The notes: a model not told the origin generated them from the letters alone. A stretch of DNA of 46,009 nucleotides from Eubacteriaceae bacterium (GCA_003446375.1 DMAW01000072.1:1-46009), one strand, 5' to 3'; counted from the first letter of the stretch, positions 1 to 7,908 are shown. Made by a program: numbers and translations.

Positions 1-85
1 GAGTAGTCATAAATAACCTCAAGTTTACAGGTGGCGCACAAGGATTGACAGGCATACCTAGGCTTGAGGTTATTTATGACTACTC
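1..85. repeat. Fold-back inverted repeat at the window edge (probable contig-end chimera)
   Basis: Bases 1-23 and 63-85 are exact reverse complements (23 bp), separated by a 39-base loop. The loop is not random: read on the plus strand, 2-62 translates to the livM continuation (VVINNLKFTGGAQGLTGIP), while the rest of livM runs on the minus strand from 497 down to 63. The gene therefore reverses direction inside itself. This is what a template-switch or assembly fold-back at a contig end looks like. A real hairpin or inversion is possible but would destroy livM. Confidence 0.85.
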
Positions 86-497
86 TTATTATTTCTCCAA
101 ACCCCAAGGTTATTATTGCAAGGTAGTCCCCTCGCAATCTAAGAGCTGGCAAACCTATCAAATATCCTATCGCCCCTGCTATAAGGCCTCCAAAAAACAA
201 AGCTACACCAAGATGCATTATAACCGGAAGCTCCATATCTTTCATGTAAATTGATAAAAGCGCTGAGCTATATGCCCCAACCGCCATGAATCCTGCATGC
301 CCTAAAGCCAATTGCCCCAAAAATCCCAAAGTTAAATTTAAGCTGCTGGCTACTATGACGTTTATGCATATAAAGACGATTATTCCTTGATAATATCTGT
401 TTATTACATTGTTTTGCATAAGCACTTGCAATATTATATACAGCAGGGTGACTGCAACGATGTTTATTAAATAGCTTTTCTTGTTGTTCATATTCAT
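63..497 (-). CDS. livM: Branched-chain amino acid ABC transporter permease LivM (partial, 3' end missing)
   Basis: Second membrane permease of the high-affinity leucine/isoleucine/valine ABC importer. The minus-strand frame from ATG at 497 gives MNMNNKKSYLINIV, hydrophobic segments, then the family hallmarks LTLGFLGQLALGHAGFMAVG and LRLRGDYLAIITLGFGEIIRVVINN. About 145 residues of an expected 300 or so are present before the frame runs into the fold-back at 1-85. The start lies 3 bases after the livH stop (501-503), with a GAAGGTG-like ribosome site inside the livH end, so the two are translationally linked. A second ATG at 491 is an alternative start. The missing half and livG/livF would lie beyond the window. 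Confidence 0.88.
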
Positions 498-500
498 CCG

Positions 501-1373
501 TCACACCTTCTCTCTAACATTCTTTCCCAATATGCCCGTGGGCTTAACAGACAGCACGACTATCAATATTCCGAATACTATGGCATCTGCCCATCTTCCC
601 GAAATATATGCCTTTGCAAATGTCTCTACAAACCCCATTATGAAACCGCCCAGCATGGCTCCCGGTATTATGCCTATTCCTCCCAAAACTGCAGCGACAA
701 AAGCTTTTAATCCCGGTAAAAGCCCCATTGTAGGAGCGACCTGTGTATAAGCGACTCCATATAGTATGCCTCCCAGTGCTGCCAATGCAGAACCTATTGC
801 AAATGTCATGGATATAGTACTGTTTGCATTTATCCCCATCAAAGTTGCTGCCTCTTTATCCTCTGAAACAGCTCTCATGGCTTTTCCAGGCTTTGTTTTA
901 TTGACAAAGAACGTAAGCAATGCCATAAATGCTACTGATACTACAAATGTAATGACGGTTATGCTGCTTATTCTCAAATCTCCGACGGTTATAGGTATAT
1001 TGGGAACTATCCTTGGCATGACTTTAGGATCTGCCTTAAATATTACCAATGCTAAATTTTGCAAAAACAAACTCATCGCAATTGCAGTTATAAGCGCTGA
1101 AATCCTCGGCGCGTCTCTCAAGGGCTTGTATGCCACTCTCTCGATAGCCATGCCCAGGACAGCACTACCCAGCATGGAAATCAAGAAAACCGCCCATATG
1201 GGCATTCCAGCTGTTGCTGCCAAAAAAGCAAAATAAGCACCCATCATCATAACTTCCCCGTGTGCAAAGTTTATCAATTTGACTATCCCGTAAACCATTG
1301 TATATCCCAATGCTATAACAGCGTAAATACTTCCTACTTGTAGTCCATTGATTAATTGCTGTATAAAAACCAA
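501..1373 (-). CDS. livH: Branched-chain amino acid ABC transporter permease LivH
   Basis: Inner-membrane permease paired with LivM. The N-terminus FIQQLINGLQVGSIYAVIALGYTMVYGIVKLINFAHGEVMMMGAY is the LivH signature, and about eight hydrophobic segments follow. The C-terminal half has the conserved PGLKAFVAAVLGGIGIIPGAMLGG loop that contacts the ATPase. I place the start at TTG 1373 because AAAGGAGG sits 7 bases upstream; a longer reading from TTG 1394 would translate through that ribosome site. About 290 residues, normal for the family. It lies downstream of livJ across a stem-loop and directly upstream of livM. Confidence 0.93.
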   Translation of the reverse strand: MVFIQQLINGLQVGSIYAVIALGYTMVYGIVKLINFAHGEVMMMGAYFAFLAATAGMPIWAVFLISMLGSAVLGMAIERVAYKPLRDAPRISALITAIAMSLFLQNLALVIFKADPKVMPRIVPNIPITVGDLRISSITVITFVVSVAFMALLTFFVNKTKPGKAMRAVSEDKEAATLMGINANSTISMTFAIGSALAALGGILYGVAYTQVAPTMGLLPGLKAFVAAVLGGIGIIPGAMLGGFIMGFVETFAKAYISGRWADAIVFGILIVVLSVKPTGILGKNVREKV

Positions 1374-1397
1374 GATTGTTCCTCCTTTCTTCAAATT

Positions 1398-1426
1398 AAT
1401 ATAGGAGAGATAAACTCTCCTATATT
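1398..1426 (-). promoter_or_regulatory. Intercistronic stem-loop between livJ and livH
   Basis: A perfect 12-bp inverted repeat (AATATAGGAGAG / CTCTCCTATATT) with a 5-base loop. There is no clear T-run after it on the minus strand, so it is better read as an RNA-stabilising or partial attenuating hairpin that keeps binding-protein mRNA in excess over the permeases than as a full terminator. Confidence 0.6.
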
Positions 1427-1449
1427 ATATAATATGCTTATTCAATTCT

Positions 1450-2607
1450 TTATTCTACGACTAATTTTTCAACTAATTCGTGTTTACCGTCTACCAGCTT
1501 GATTATTGCTATATCCTTTTGAGTCGCATCACCTTGCTCGTCGAACCTGATAGTGCCTGTCACACCTTTGTATTCGATGGATGCCAATGCATCGATTATA
1601 GCCTGTCCATCAGTTGAACCGGCATTTTTAATGGCTTCAGCCATTACAAATGTAGCGTCATAACCTAGTGCACCCAGTGCGTTTGGTTCCTGGTCGTACT
1701 TTTCGCTAAATGCAGCTATGAAATCTTGAACTGTAGGATCAGGATCAGTCTTTGCAAAATGGTTTACAAAATAATATCCTTCAACTTGCTCTGCGTAGTC
1801 TATCTCTACGCTGTCCCATCCATCAACACCTACACAAACTTGTTCCAGACCCATGTCTCTTATCTGAGTTGCAATCTGTCCTACTGAATCGTAGTAATCC
1901 GGAAGGAAGATAACATCAGGATCTGCATTTCTGATTTGAGTTAAAGCTGTGCTGAAATCAACATCATTGGTCGTATACCCTATGTAGTTAGTAACTGTTA
2001 AGCCTTCTTCATCAAATACTGCCTTGTAGGATTCAGCCAATCCTTCAGAATAAGCATCATCACTGTTGTAAAGAATCGCTACAGATTGTGCTTCCAAAGT
2101 ATCAATGCTAAATCTTGCAGCAGCTGCAGCCTGATAAGGATCCAAGAAACAAGCTCTGAATATTGACGGTGCGTCAATAGTAACATCAGCTGCAGTTGCA
2201 GTAGGAGTCAGCATTGGCATGTTGTCTTCAATTGCTAATTCTTTTACGGCTAGAGTTTCTCCACTTATCGTACCACCTATTATTGCGACTACCTCATCCT
2301 GATCTCTAAGCCTGTTGTAAGTACTGATAGCCTCAGCTCTATCGCCTTTTGTGTCATAATCGTAAACTTCGATCATTCTTCCATCGATTCCGCCGTTTGC
2401 ATTTATTTCCTCAACAGCTAGCTTTACGCTGTTCACTACTGCGCTTCCATAGGCAGCAATTGGACCTGACGTCGGACCAAAGACTCCAATCTTGATTGGG
2501 TCGCTGTCTTCGCCTCCATTTGTATCTCCTCCTCCGCATGCTGCAAAGGTAAAGACTGACGCTATAAGCATTATAGCCAAAACGCCACTAAGTAATCTTT
2601 TCTTCAT
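1450..2607 (-). CDS. livJ: Branched-chain amino acid ABC transporter substrate-binding lipoprotein
   Basis: Extracellular lipid-anchored receptor that delivers leucine/isoleucine/valine to LivHM. The 385-residue product begins with a lipoprotein signal (MKKRLLSGVLAIMLIASVFTFAAC, lipobox FAAC, Cys 23) followed by a Gly/Asp linker. The mature part starts IKIGVFGPTSGPIAAYGSAVVNSVKLAVEEINANGGIDGR, typical of the type I periplasmic-binding fold (Peripla_BP_6), and has the GGTISGETLAVKELA segment. Start ATG 2607 has GGGGGA spaced 7-8 bases upstream. It is first in the livJ-livH-livM order and has its own promoter candidate near 2652-2680. The exact ligand (branched-chain or another amino acid) cannot be fixed from sequence. 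Confidence 0.92.
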   Translation of the reverse strand: MKKRLLSGVLAIMLIASVFTFAACGGGDTNGGEDSDPIKIGVFGPTSGPIAAYGSAVVNSVKLAVEEINANGGIDGRMIEVYDYDTKGDRAEAISTYNRLRDQDEVVAIIGGTISGETLAVKELAIEDNMPMLTPTATAADVTIDAPSIFRACFLDPYQAAAAARFSIDTLEAQSVAILYNSDDAYSEGLAESYKAVFDEEGLTVTNYIGYTTNDVDFSTALTQIRNADPDVIFLPDYYDSVGQIATQIRDMGLEQVCVGVDGWDSVEIDYAEQVEGYYFVNHFAKTDPDPTVQDFIAAFSEKYDQEPNALGALGYDATFVMAEAIKNAGSTDGQAIIDALASIEYKGVTGTIRFDEQGDATQKDIAIIKLVDGKHELVEKLVVE

Positions 2608-2651
2608 TTCTTTTCCCCCTTGTCCTACATTTTTAGTGTAATTTAGCTTTA

Positions 2652-2680
2652 ATATTAATATAAATTATCAGAAAATTCAA
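2652..2680 (-). promoter_or_regulatory. Candidate sigma-A promoter for livJ
   Basis: Minus strand reads TTGAAT, 17 bases, TAATAT. It lies about 45 bases upstream of the livJ start and downstream of the terminator of the preceding gene. Confidence 0.4.
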
Positions 2681-2716
2681 GCATTTTTTAAGCTTGCACA
2701 ATAAAAATCGCACCTT

Positions 2717-2745
2717 AAAAACGCACCTTAAAATATTAAGGCGCG
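2717..2745 (-). terminator. Terminator after the nitronate monooxygenase-like gene
   Basis: On the minus strand CGCGCCTTAA pairs with TTAAGGTGCG (10 bp, one G-U) across a 4-base loop and is followed by five Ts. Part of the stem is repeated once more just beyond it (CGCACCTTAAAA at 2709-2720 and 2722-2733). Confidence 0.75.
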
Positions 2746-2782
2746 CTGATATAAAATCATATTTTATTTATTCAACAATAAA

Positions 2783-3850
2783 TCAATATTGTTGAGCTTC
2801 TTTAATTATAGTTTTTATGACCTCTTCGACTGTCGATATCTCATTTATTCTGTCTACATTGCTTCCACAAAATATCAGCCCATTGTCTATGTCTCCCTGA
2901 ACTGCAGCTATCAACGCATCGGATATACAGTATGGGGTAGTTTTCGGGTCACAATGATCGATGCATCTGTAACACTTCTTAACAGGAACCCTATCAAGTT
3001 CAAGTCTTTCGATCAATTTGTTTTTTATGGCTCTTCCCGGCAATCCTACAGGACTTTGAACAATGACTACATCTTCTTTCTTTGCATCTACATAAGCTTG
3101 CTTGAAGTTAACATGTGCATCGCATTCTTTTGTAGCGACGAACCTTGTAGACATTTGGACGCCTGAAGCTCCTTCTTCTATATACTTTGCGACATCTTTG
3201 CCGTCGAAAATACCCCCTGCTGCAATCACAGGAATTTTTTTATTATACTGTAGCTCGAAAGGCTTTAAATTTTCAATGACATCTTTTAAAAGCTCAGACA
3301 GCGTCGGTGGCTTGCTTTTAAGTTCCTCCGCTGAAAATCCCAGATGCCCTCCAGCCTCAGGGCCTTCGACAATAACTGCATCAGGTATATAGTCATGATT
3401 TCTTATCCAGAGCTTTGTCATTATTTTTGCCGCTTTTCCGGATGATACGATAGGTATTATTTTTGTTTTTGTTCCCTTCACGTATTTTGGCAAGTCTTTA
3501 GGAAGCCCTGCGCCCGATATGATTACATCTATTTTTTCCTTTACAGCAGCTTCTACCAGTTCCTTGTACTGGGTGGCAACTGTAAGAATATTGATACCTA
3601 TGATTCCCTTTGGAGAAATCTTTCTTGCTTTTCGTATTTCATTTTGTATAGCTCTTATATTTGCAGCAAGGTTGTTTGTCCTAAAATCCTCTTCATTAAA
3701 GCCAGTTTGAACACCGCTTATCACTCCGATGCCCCCCTGGTTTGCCACAGCGCCGGCCAAAGACGACAGGGATACTCCAATGCCCATACCCCCTTGAATA
3801 ATCGGCAATCTCGCAGTCAATTCTCCTATTTTAAGTTCAGGCAAATTCAT
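2783..3850 (-). CDS. Nitronate monooxygenase / FabK-like FMN oxidoreductase
   Basis: A TIM-barrel FMN enzyme of the 2-nitropropane dioxygenase family, which oxidises nitronates; some relatives are FabK enoyl-ACP reductases. The N-terminus LPIIQGGMGIGVSLSSLAGAVANQGGIGVISG is the family signature, followed by GIIGINIL, VEGPEAGGHLGF and the phosphate-binding VIAAGGIFDGKDVAKYIEEGASGVQMSTRFVAT. The C-terminus carries a Cys-rich stretch (CYRCIDHC, then CISDAL), as seen in several clostridial members. I start at ATG 3850 (MNLPEL): GGAG lies 8 bases upstream, and the 21 residues upstream of it resemble no family sequence. It is monocistronic with a terminator behind it. FabK is less likely without fab neighbours. 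Confidence 0.85.
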   Translation of the reverse strand: MNLPELKIGELTARLPIIQGGMGIGVSLSSLAGAVANQGGIGVISGVQTGFNEEDFRTNNLAANIRAIQNEIRKARKISPKGIIGINILTVATQYKELVEAAVKEKIDVIISGAGLPKDLPKYVKGTKTKIIPIVSSGKAAKIMTKLWIRNHDYIPDAVIVEGPEAGGHLGFSAEELKSKPPTLSELLKDVIENLKPFELQYNKKIPVIAAGGIFDGKDVAKYIEEGASGVQMSTRFVATKECDAHVNFKQAYVDAKKEDVVIVQSPVGLPGRAIKNKLIERLELDRVPVKKCYRCIDHCDPKTTPYCISDALIAAVQGDIDNGLIFCGSNVDRINEISTVEEVIKTIIKEAQQY

Positions 3851-3951
3851 TCTATCAACTCCATTAATAATAATTTGATTGGCAAATATTTTGATAATCA
3901 AATGATATTCCATAATTTTTTTTTGTCAATAACAATCATAGGAAATTAATC

Positions 3952-3980
3952 TTGCAAATAACCTCCTCCGGTTATATAAT
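3952..3980 (+). promoter_or_regulatory. Sigma-A promoter of the cold-shock gene
   Basis: TTGCAA, 17 bases, TATAAT. Transcription from about 3987 would give an untranslated leader of roughly 110 bases, as expected for cold-shock mRNAs whose leader folds differently at low temperature. Confidence 0.65.
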
Positions 3981-4097
3981 TATGTTGTAGATTTTTATAT
4001 TGTTAAAGTTTATCGTTTACATACCTGCTTCGCCGGTCATGTGTTTTTGCAATAAATTTTAAATCAATATAATAAAAAATATTTAGGAGGATCTAAC

Positions 4098-4298
4098 ATG
4101 ACCAACGGAACAGTCAAATGGTTTAATGCAGACAAAGGATACGGTTTTATAACAGGAGAAGATGGAAAAGATGTTTTTGTGCATTACTCTCAAATCAACA
4201 AAAGCAACTTCAAGACTCTTGAAGAAGGCGAAAAGGTAACTTTTGAGATAACTGACGGCGCAAAGGGCCCTCAAGCTTCAAACGTTACTCCGGTTTAA
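4098..4298 (+). CDS. Cold-shock protein, CspA family
   Basis: A 66-residue single cold-shock domain that binds single-stranded nucleic acid and acts as an RNA chaperone. RNP1 is KGYGFI (residues 13-18) and RNP2 is VFVHY (26-30). It starts with the typical GTVKWFNADKGYGFI and ends ASNVTPV. ATG 4098 is preceded by AGGAGG 8 bases upstream. It is a single-gene unit with a strong promoter, a long leader and an immediate terminator. Which numbered paralogue (cspA, B, C) it matches cannot be said. Confidence 0.95.
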   Translation: MTNGTVKWFNADKGYGFITGEDGKDVFVHYSQINKSNFKTLEEGEKVTFEITDGAKGPQASNVTPV

Positions 4299-4303
4299 AA
4301 ATC

Positions 4304-4328
4304 AAAAGCCCTGCATGCAGGGCTTTTT
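4304..4328. terminator. Bidirectional terminator between csp and the GltD-like gene
   Basis: AAAAGCCCTG and CAGGGCTTTTT form a near-perfect stem flanking CATG. The A-run and T-run on both sides let it serve the plus-strand csp gene and the minus-strand oxidoreductase gene. Confidence 0.85.
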
Positions 4329-4337
4329 ACATTTCTA

Positions 4338-5531
4338 TTACTTGCATGTGCTCTTCATGTATTCGTCCATGGCATCTACAACCAATTTAGAATAATAAAC
4401 CGCTTCAACAACCGTTTTAGCCCCTTGTACTACATCTCCTGAGGCAAATACCCCTTCCCTAGTAGTTCTTCCGCTATCATCAGCTACAACCAAACCTTTA
4501 TTACTTACGTCTATTCCTTTTGTGGTCGACACTATTTGATTTCTCGGTCCTTGACTTACAGAAATTATTGTAGAATCCGAAGGATAAAACATCTTTTCCC
4601 CAGTAATTGTGTCTTTAAACCACACTCCGTCATCTGTAATTTCCTCAGGTGTCCTATTGTATACAAATTCAACGCCTTCAATAGATGCATAATCAAATTC
4701 TTTTTTGCTTGCTGATATTACATCCCTGCGCGCAAATACTGTAACGTTTTTAGTTCCTTTTCTAAGTACAGTTCTAGCAACATCCATGGCGGCATTCCCG
4801 GCGCCTATGACGATTACTCTGTCGCCTAACCTATAAACATCCGGATTGGTCAAGTAATTTATTGCATAATGAACATTGCCTAAAGTCTCGCCTTTTATTC
4901 CAAGCGTATTCGCCTTCCATACTCCGGTACCTATAAATACCGATTTATATCCATCCCTTAAAAGACTGTCTACTCCCATTTCGTTTCCTATTGAAGTGTT
5001 TGGCCGAATTTTAATTCCCATTGCCAGCATCTTTTCGTAAAATTGATCTAAAATCTTTTTAGGCAATCTAAATTCAGGTATTCCATATCTAAGCACTCCA
5101 CCTATTTTATCCTTTGACTCGAATACCGTCACCTCATATCCCTTTTGAGCTAGGAGTATCGCTATCGTAATCCCTGCCGGTCCAGACCCTATAATAGCAG
5201 TTTTAATGCCGTTTGTCTCAGGATGCTCTAATTTAGTCTTATCAAAATAATTTTCTGAAATAAAGTGTTCTATGCTGCTTACATGTATGGGCATGCCTTT
5301 TTTATTTAGTATACAATGACCTTCGCACTGTCTTTCGTGATCACATATAAGCGAACATACCAAAGACATTGGGTTATTTTCAAAAAGCATCTGACCGGAT
5401 TCGGTTATGTTTTTATCAAGTAGCAGTTGAATCATTTGAGGTATCGGAGTGTTGACGGGACACCCCTTTCTGCACAAAGGTTTCTTGCATTGCAAGCACC
5501 GCTTGGCCTCTTCTATAACATGAAATGGCAT
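4338..5531 (-). CDS. GltD/NfnB-like NAD(P)-dependent FAD/iron-sulfur oxidoreductase
   Basis: A 397-residue flavoprotein of the glutamate synthase small-subunit family, which moves electrons between NAD(P)H and a partner through FAD and iron-sulfur clusters. The N-terminal cluster region has CLQCKKPLCRKGCP (residues 13-26) and CSLICDHERQCEGHC. The FAD Rossmann motif is IGSGPAG near residue 113 and the NAD(P) motif is VIGAGNAAMDVA near 243. The C-terminal GVFASGDVVQGAKTVVEA is the FAD-end signature. ATG 5531 has AGGAGG 7 bases upstream. No glutamate synthase large subunit or NfnA partner lies beside it, so the partner is unknown and true glutamate synthase activity is not supported. Confidence 0.85.
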   Translation of the reverse strand: MPFHVIEEAKRCLQCKKPLCRKGCPVNTPIPQMIQLLLDKNITESGQMLFENNPMSLVCSLICDHERQCEGHCILNKKGMPIHVSSIEHFISENYFDKTKLEHPETNGIKTAIIGSGPAGITIAILLAQKGYEVTVFESKDKIGGVLRYGIPEFRLPKKILDQFYEKMLAMGIKIRPNTSIGNEMGVDSLLRDGYKSVFIGTGVWKANTLGIKGETLGNVHYAINYLTNPDVYRLGDRVIVIGAGNAAMDVARTVLRKGTKNVTVFARRDVISASKKEFDYASIEGVEFVYNRTPEEITDDGVWFKDTITGEKMFYPSDSTIISVSQGPRNQIVSTTKGIDVSNKGLVVADDSGRTTREGVFASGDVVQGAKTVVEAVYYSKLVVDAMDEYMKSTCK

Positions 5532-5569
5532 CTGATTCCTCCTTGTTTATTTTTTGCTTAATACGTTTG

Positions 5570-5598
5570 AGTATAACAATAAGCTATCCCCTTGTAAA
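5570..5598 (-). promoter_or_regulatory. Sigma-A promoter of the GltD-like gene
   Basis: Minus strand TTTACA, 17 bases, TATACT, about 40 bases before the ATG. Confidence 0.6.
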
Positions 5599-5705
5599 TG
5601 CTAGTTTTTTTATTAACGGTTAACTCTTCATTAAATAAGAAGAAAGCCTCCTTACCGTGAATAAATAAAGAGGTCTTCGAATTCTTTACAGCTACGCCGC
5701 TGCAT

Positions 5706-6002
5706 CTAATTAACTTTTTTATTTGTTTCGATTTCTTTTAAAACATTCTCAAGAGCGGAAATGCTGCTGCTATGATTTCTTATTATTGGTATGTTTTCTT
5801 TCTTCGCTTTTTTGGTTGCGATCCATACCATCTTATGAGAAACTTTATCGGTAAACAGCACTATTGCATCAGGATGTCCTATGCTTTTTTCAAATCCTGC
5901 TGTCAATTGAGTATAAACCTTTACCTTGTGCCCATGTTTCGAACCTATATTTTTATATTGAGAGTGCATCTTGTCATGCCCCCCTACTAAAACTATGCTC
6001 AT
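5706..6002 (-). CDS. DUF2325 family protein, iron-regulated
   Basis: A small soluble protein of 98 residues, starting MSIVLVGGHDKM and containing HPDAIVLFTDKVSHKM and a C-terminal IPIIRNHSSSISALENVL. This pattern (a Rossmann-like VGGHD start with later DxxV and HSS blocks) is DUF2325, whose biochemical role is unknown. I choose ATG 6002: AAAGGAG lies 9 bases upstream, whereas the in-frame TTG at 6011 overlaps that ribosome site. It is monocistronic. A strong promoter with a near-perfect Fur box just downstream of the -10 predicts repression when iron is plentiful. The iron control is read from the DNA; any role in iron handling is inference. Confidence 0.8.
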   Translation of the reverse strand: MSIVLVGGHDKMHSQYKNIGSKHGHKVKVYTQLTAGFEKSIGHPDAIVLFTDKVSHKMVWIATKKAKKENIPIIRNHSSSISALENVLKEIETNKKVN

Positions 6003-6033
6003 AGAATCCAACTCCTTTGTCGGCTTTCTTTTC

Positions 6034-6052
6034 GATATTGATAATCATTATC
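6034..6052 (-). promoter_or_regulatory. Fur box
   Basis: The 19-base site GATATTGATAATCATTATC matches the classical Fur consensus GATAATGATAATCATTATC at 18 of 19 positions. It covers roughly +7 to +26 of the predicted DUF2325 transcript, where a bound repressor would block initiation. Confidence 0.8.
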
Positions 6053-6065
6053 ATTTATATTTTAT

Positions 6066-6094
6066 ATGATACACCATCTTGATATTAGTGTCAA
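6066..6094 (-). promoter_or_regulatory. Sigma-A promoter of the DUF2325 gene
   Basis: Minus strand TTGACA, 17 bases, TATCAT, directly followed by the Fur box. Confidence 0.7.
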
Positions 6095-6112
6095 TAGCTT
6101 TAAGATCTTTTG

Positions 6113-7015
6113 TTACGGAACCACTATGCTTATTCCCCTTTTTTTCATGGTTATTTCAAGGGGCATGCTTGGCCCTCTTTCTCCATCTACGTCTGTAACA
6201 TTTTGACAGTACTCTCCGAGACACTCTATCCATATACTATCACTTTTAAAATGCAGTACATTTTTGCTGTTTTTATAGTTTCCTAAAAGTATCTGCGCAA
6301 AAAGCACAGAAAGCTCATTTAACTGACATTCTTTAATTCCTATGAAGTCCAATAAGCCATCTTGCATTGAGGCATCTGATGCAAGGCTTCTAAATCCACC
6401 TACGCTCTTCCCGTTGACGACTAAAAACAAAAAAATGTTTTCATTATATGTTTTTTCGTTTGCTACAATTCTAGTTTTCATAGCCTTGAAATTAGGAAGC
6501 TCACTTATTCCCTTTAGGTAATAAGCAACTCTTCCCATAATATTTTTTAGTTCTCTTTCGGTGGTATGCGCCACATCAATAAACAAGCCGGCACCACATG
6601 AATTCATGAAATATCTGTCATTTGCCTTTCCTATATCAAATCTTTCTGTTTTCATTTCCGATAAGACTTTAATTGCTTTGTTTATATCTTGAGGAATTCC
6701 TAAGTTATAGCTAATGTCATTTACAGTCCCGGCAGGTATTATTCCCAACGGAATATCCACGTCTATTTGAATCAGCTTATTTATAGCCATGTTTACAGAG
6801 CCATCCCCTCCTGCGATGAACACTCCGCTATACGTGCTCAAGTCTTTTCTTTCGATTACATCTTTAAAGTCATCTTCGCTTCTGCTTCGTACGGGATGCA
6901 CCTCATAACCTCTCTGCTGAAATGAATCTATAAATGCATCCAAATGTGATGCAAAGCTCCTCGTACCGGAAACAGGATTGTATATCAACAAAATTGTCTC
7001 ATTAATATTTTTCAT
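6113..7015 (-). CDS. Diacylglycerol/lipid kinase, YegS/BmrU/DgkB type
   Basis: A 300-residue soluble lipid kinase that phosphorylates diacylglycerol or a related lipid with ATP. The N-terminal domain opens ILLIYNPVSGTRS and carries the diagnostic GGDGS nucleotide-binding loop at residues 69-73. PLGIIPAGTVNDISYNLGIP is the conserved second motif. The C-terminal beta domain includes FMNSCGAGLFIDV and DGLLDFIGI. ATG 7015 has AGGTG 6 bases upstream. It stands alone, between the Fur-controlled DUF2325 gene downstream and a divergent phosphatase upstream. DgkB cannot be separated from other YegS/BmrU kinases by motifs alone. Confidence 0.9.
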   Translation of the reverse strand: MKNINETILLIYNPVSGTRSFASHLDAFIDSFQQRGYEVHPVRSRSEDDFKDVIERKDLSTYSGVFIAGGDGSVNMAINKLIQIDVDIPLGIIPAGTVNDISYNLGIPQDINKAIKVLSEMKTERFDIGKANDRYFMNSCGAGLFIDVAHTTERELKNIMGRVAYYLKGISELPNFKAMKTRIVANEKTYNENIFLFLVVNGKSVGGFRSLASDASMQDGLLDFIGIKECQLNELSVLFAQILLGNYKNSKNVLHFKSDSIWIECLGEYCQNVTDVDGERGPSMPLEITMKKRGISIVVP

Positions 7016-7114
7016 ATTTACACCTGCTATCTGTCTGAATTTATTGCATGCTTTATTATATTATTCCCCAAAACTGTGACTTGACACATTTTAAAAATTG
7101 AATTTTCTTAGATG

Positions 7115-7144
7115 TTGGGCGCATTAGATCGATTGTGGTATAAT
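7115..7144 (+). promoter_or_regulatory. Candidate promoter of the HAD phosphatase gene
   Basis: TTGGGC, 18 bases, TATAAT with an extended TGG before the -10. The -10 is strong and the -35 weak. Confidence 0.5.
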
Positions 7145-7174
7145 GTATACAAATAAACTGAAAGGACTGGGCAA

Positions 7175-7762
7175 ATGAGCATTAAAATGATTATCTTTGA
7201 TTTAGATGGAACCCTTATCGCCTCTCTGGAAGGAATCCAATATTCAATGAACAAAATATTAAAAGAGCATAATCTCCCCCTGCATTCCCTAGACGAATAC
7301 AGACTTTTTGTAGGAGAAGGGCTTAAAAACCTTGTTTTAAAGGCTTTGCCTGAAAATAAAAGAGATGAATCCCAAGTAGACTATTTTTATCAATTGATGA
7401 TGAAAACTTACGATGAAAACTACAACAAATACATGCGTTTATATGACGGAATATCAAATCTATTGAATAATCTGGTCCAAGACGGATACAAAATAGCGGT
7501 CAATACAAATAAAAATCACTATATCACCCAAAAAATAGCCAAAGAGCATTTAAACAGCTGGCCTTTTACTGCGATAATCGGTTCTGATCATGGTTTTGAA
7601 AAAAAACCGAACCCAGCTGCCGCTGTTCAAATAGCTTTCTCGGCTGGCATAGACCCCAAACATTGCATTTACGTTGGCGATACCGGCGTGGATATAGAAA
7701 CAGCTCGAAACGCAGGAATGACTCCCGTTGCAGTAACCTGGGGATTTAGAAAAACAGATTAG
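7175..7762 (+). CDS. HAD phosphatase, phosphoglycolate phosphatase/PpaX-like, cut short by an in-frame TAG
   Basis: A haloacid-dehalogenase hydrolase with the catalytic DLDGT at residues 9-13 (Asp9 nucleophile, Asp11 acid), a cap domain, the motif-2 segment AVNTNKN, Lys in FEKKPNP (near 143) and motif 4 VGDTGVDIETARNAG (167-181). ATG 7175 follows AAAGGA. The frame ends at TAG 7760-7762 after 195 residues, but translation past it continues in the same frame as LESFNPDYWIDKPSELLDVI to a TGA at 7844-7846. That extension is the usual C-terminal helix of this family and gives a normal length of about 223. The TAG therefore looks like a GAG-to-TAG nonsense change or a sequencing error. The truncated protein keeps all catalytic motifs. 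Confidence 0.85.
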   Translation: MSIKMIIFDLDGTLIASLEGIQYSMNKILKEHNLPLHSLDEYRLFVGEGLKNLVLKALPENKRDESQVDYFYQLMMKTYDENYNKYMRLYDGISNLLNNLVQDGYKIAVNTNKNHYITQKIAKEHLNSWPFTAIIGSDHGFEKKPNPAAAVQIAFSAGIDPKHCIYVGDTGVDIETARNAGMTPVAVTWGFRKTD

Positions 7763-7842
7763 CTTGAATCATTTAACCCTGATTATTGGATTGATAAGCC
7801 TTCAGAACTCTTGGATGTGATAAAAACTCTTGAAAGCCAATA

Positions 7843-7872
7843 TTGATAACATATAATTTTTCATGATACAAT
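7843..7872 (+). promoter_or_regulatory. Candidate promoter of the ApgM-type gene
   Basis: TTGATA, 18 bases, TACAAT, starting at the end of the HAD reading frame and about 37 bases before the next ATG. Confidence 0.5.
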
Positions 7873-7908
7873 GTACTGAAATTATAAATTTAAATCGGAG
7901 TTGATTAG

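Noticed and set aside
45..254. Plus-strand ORF starting MTGIPRLEV
   Set aside because: It begins in the livM loop and then reads the antisense of livM; it is a product of the fold-back.
766..1236. Long plus-strand ORF opposite livH
   Set aside because: Its sequence is the antisense of a clearly conserved permease, with no ribosome site or family match.
1398..1426. Full terminator between livJ and livH
   Set aside because: The stem is perfect but lacks a T-run, and livH and livM would then have no promoter.
7175..7846. Pyrrolysine-type readthrough at the TAG
   Set aside because: TAG ends several ordinary genes here and no pyl genes are visible; a point mutation or error is simpler.
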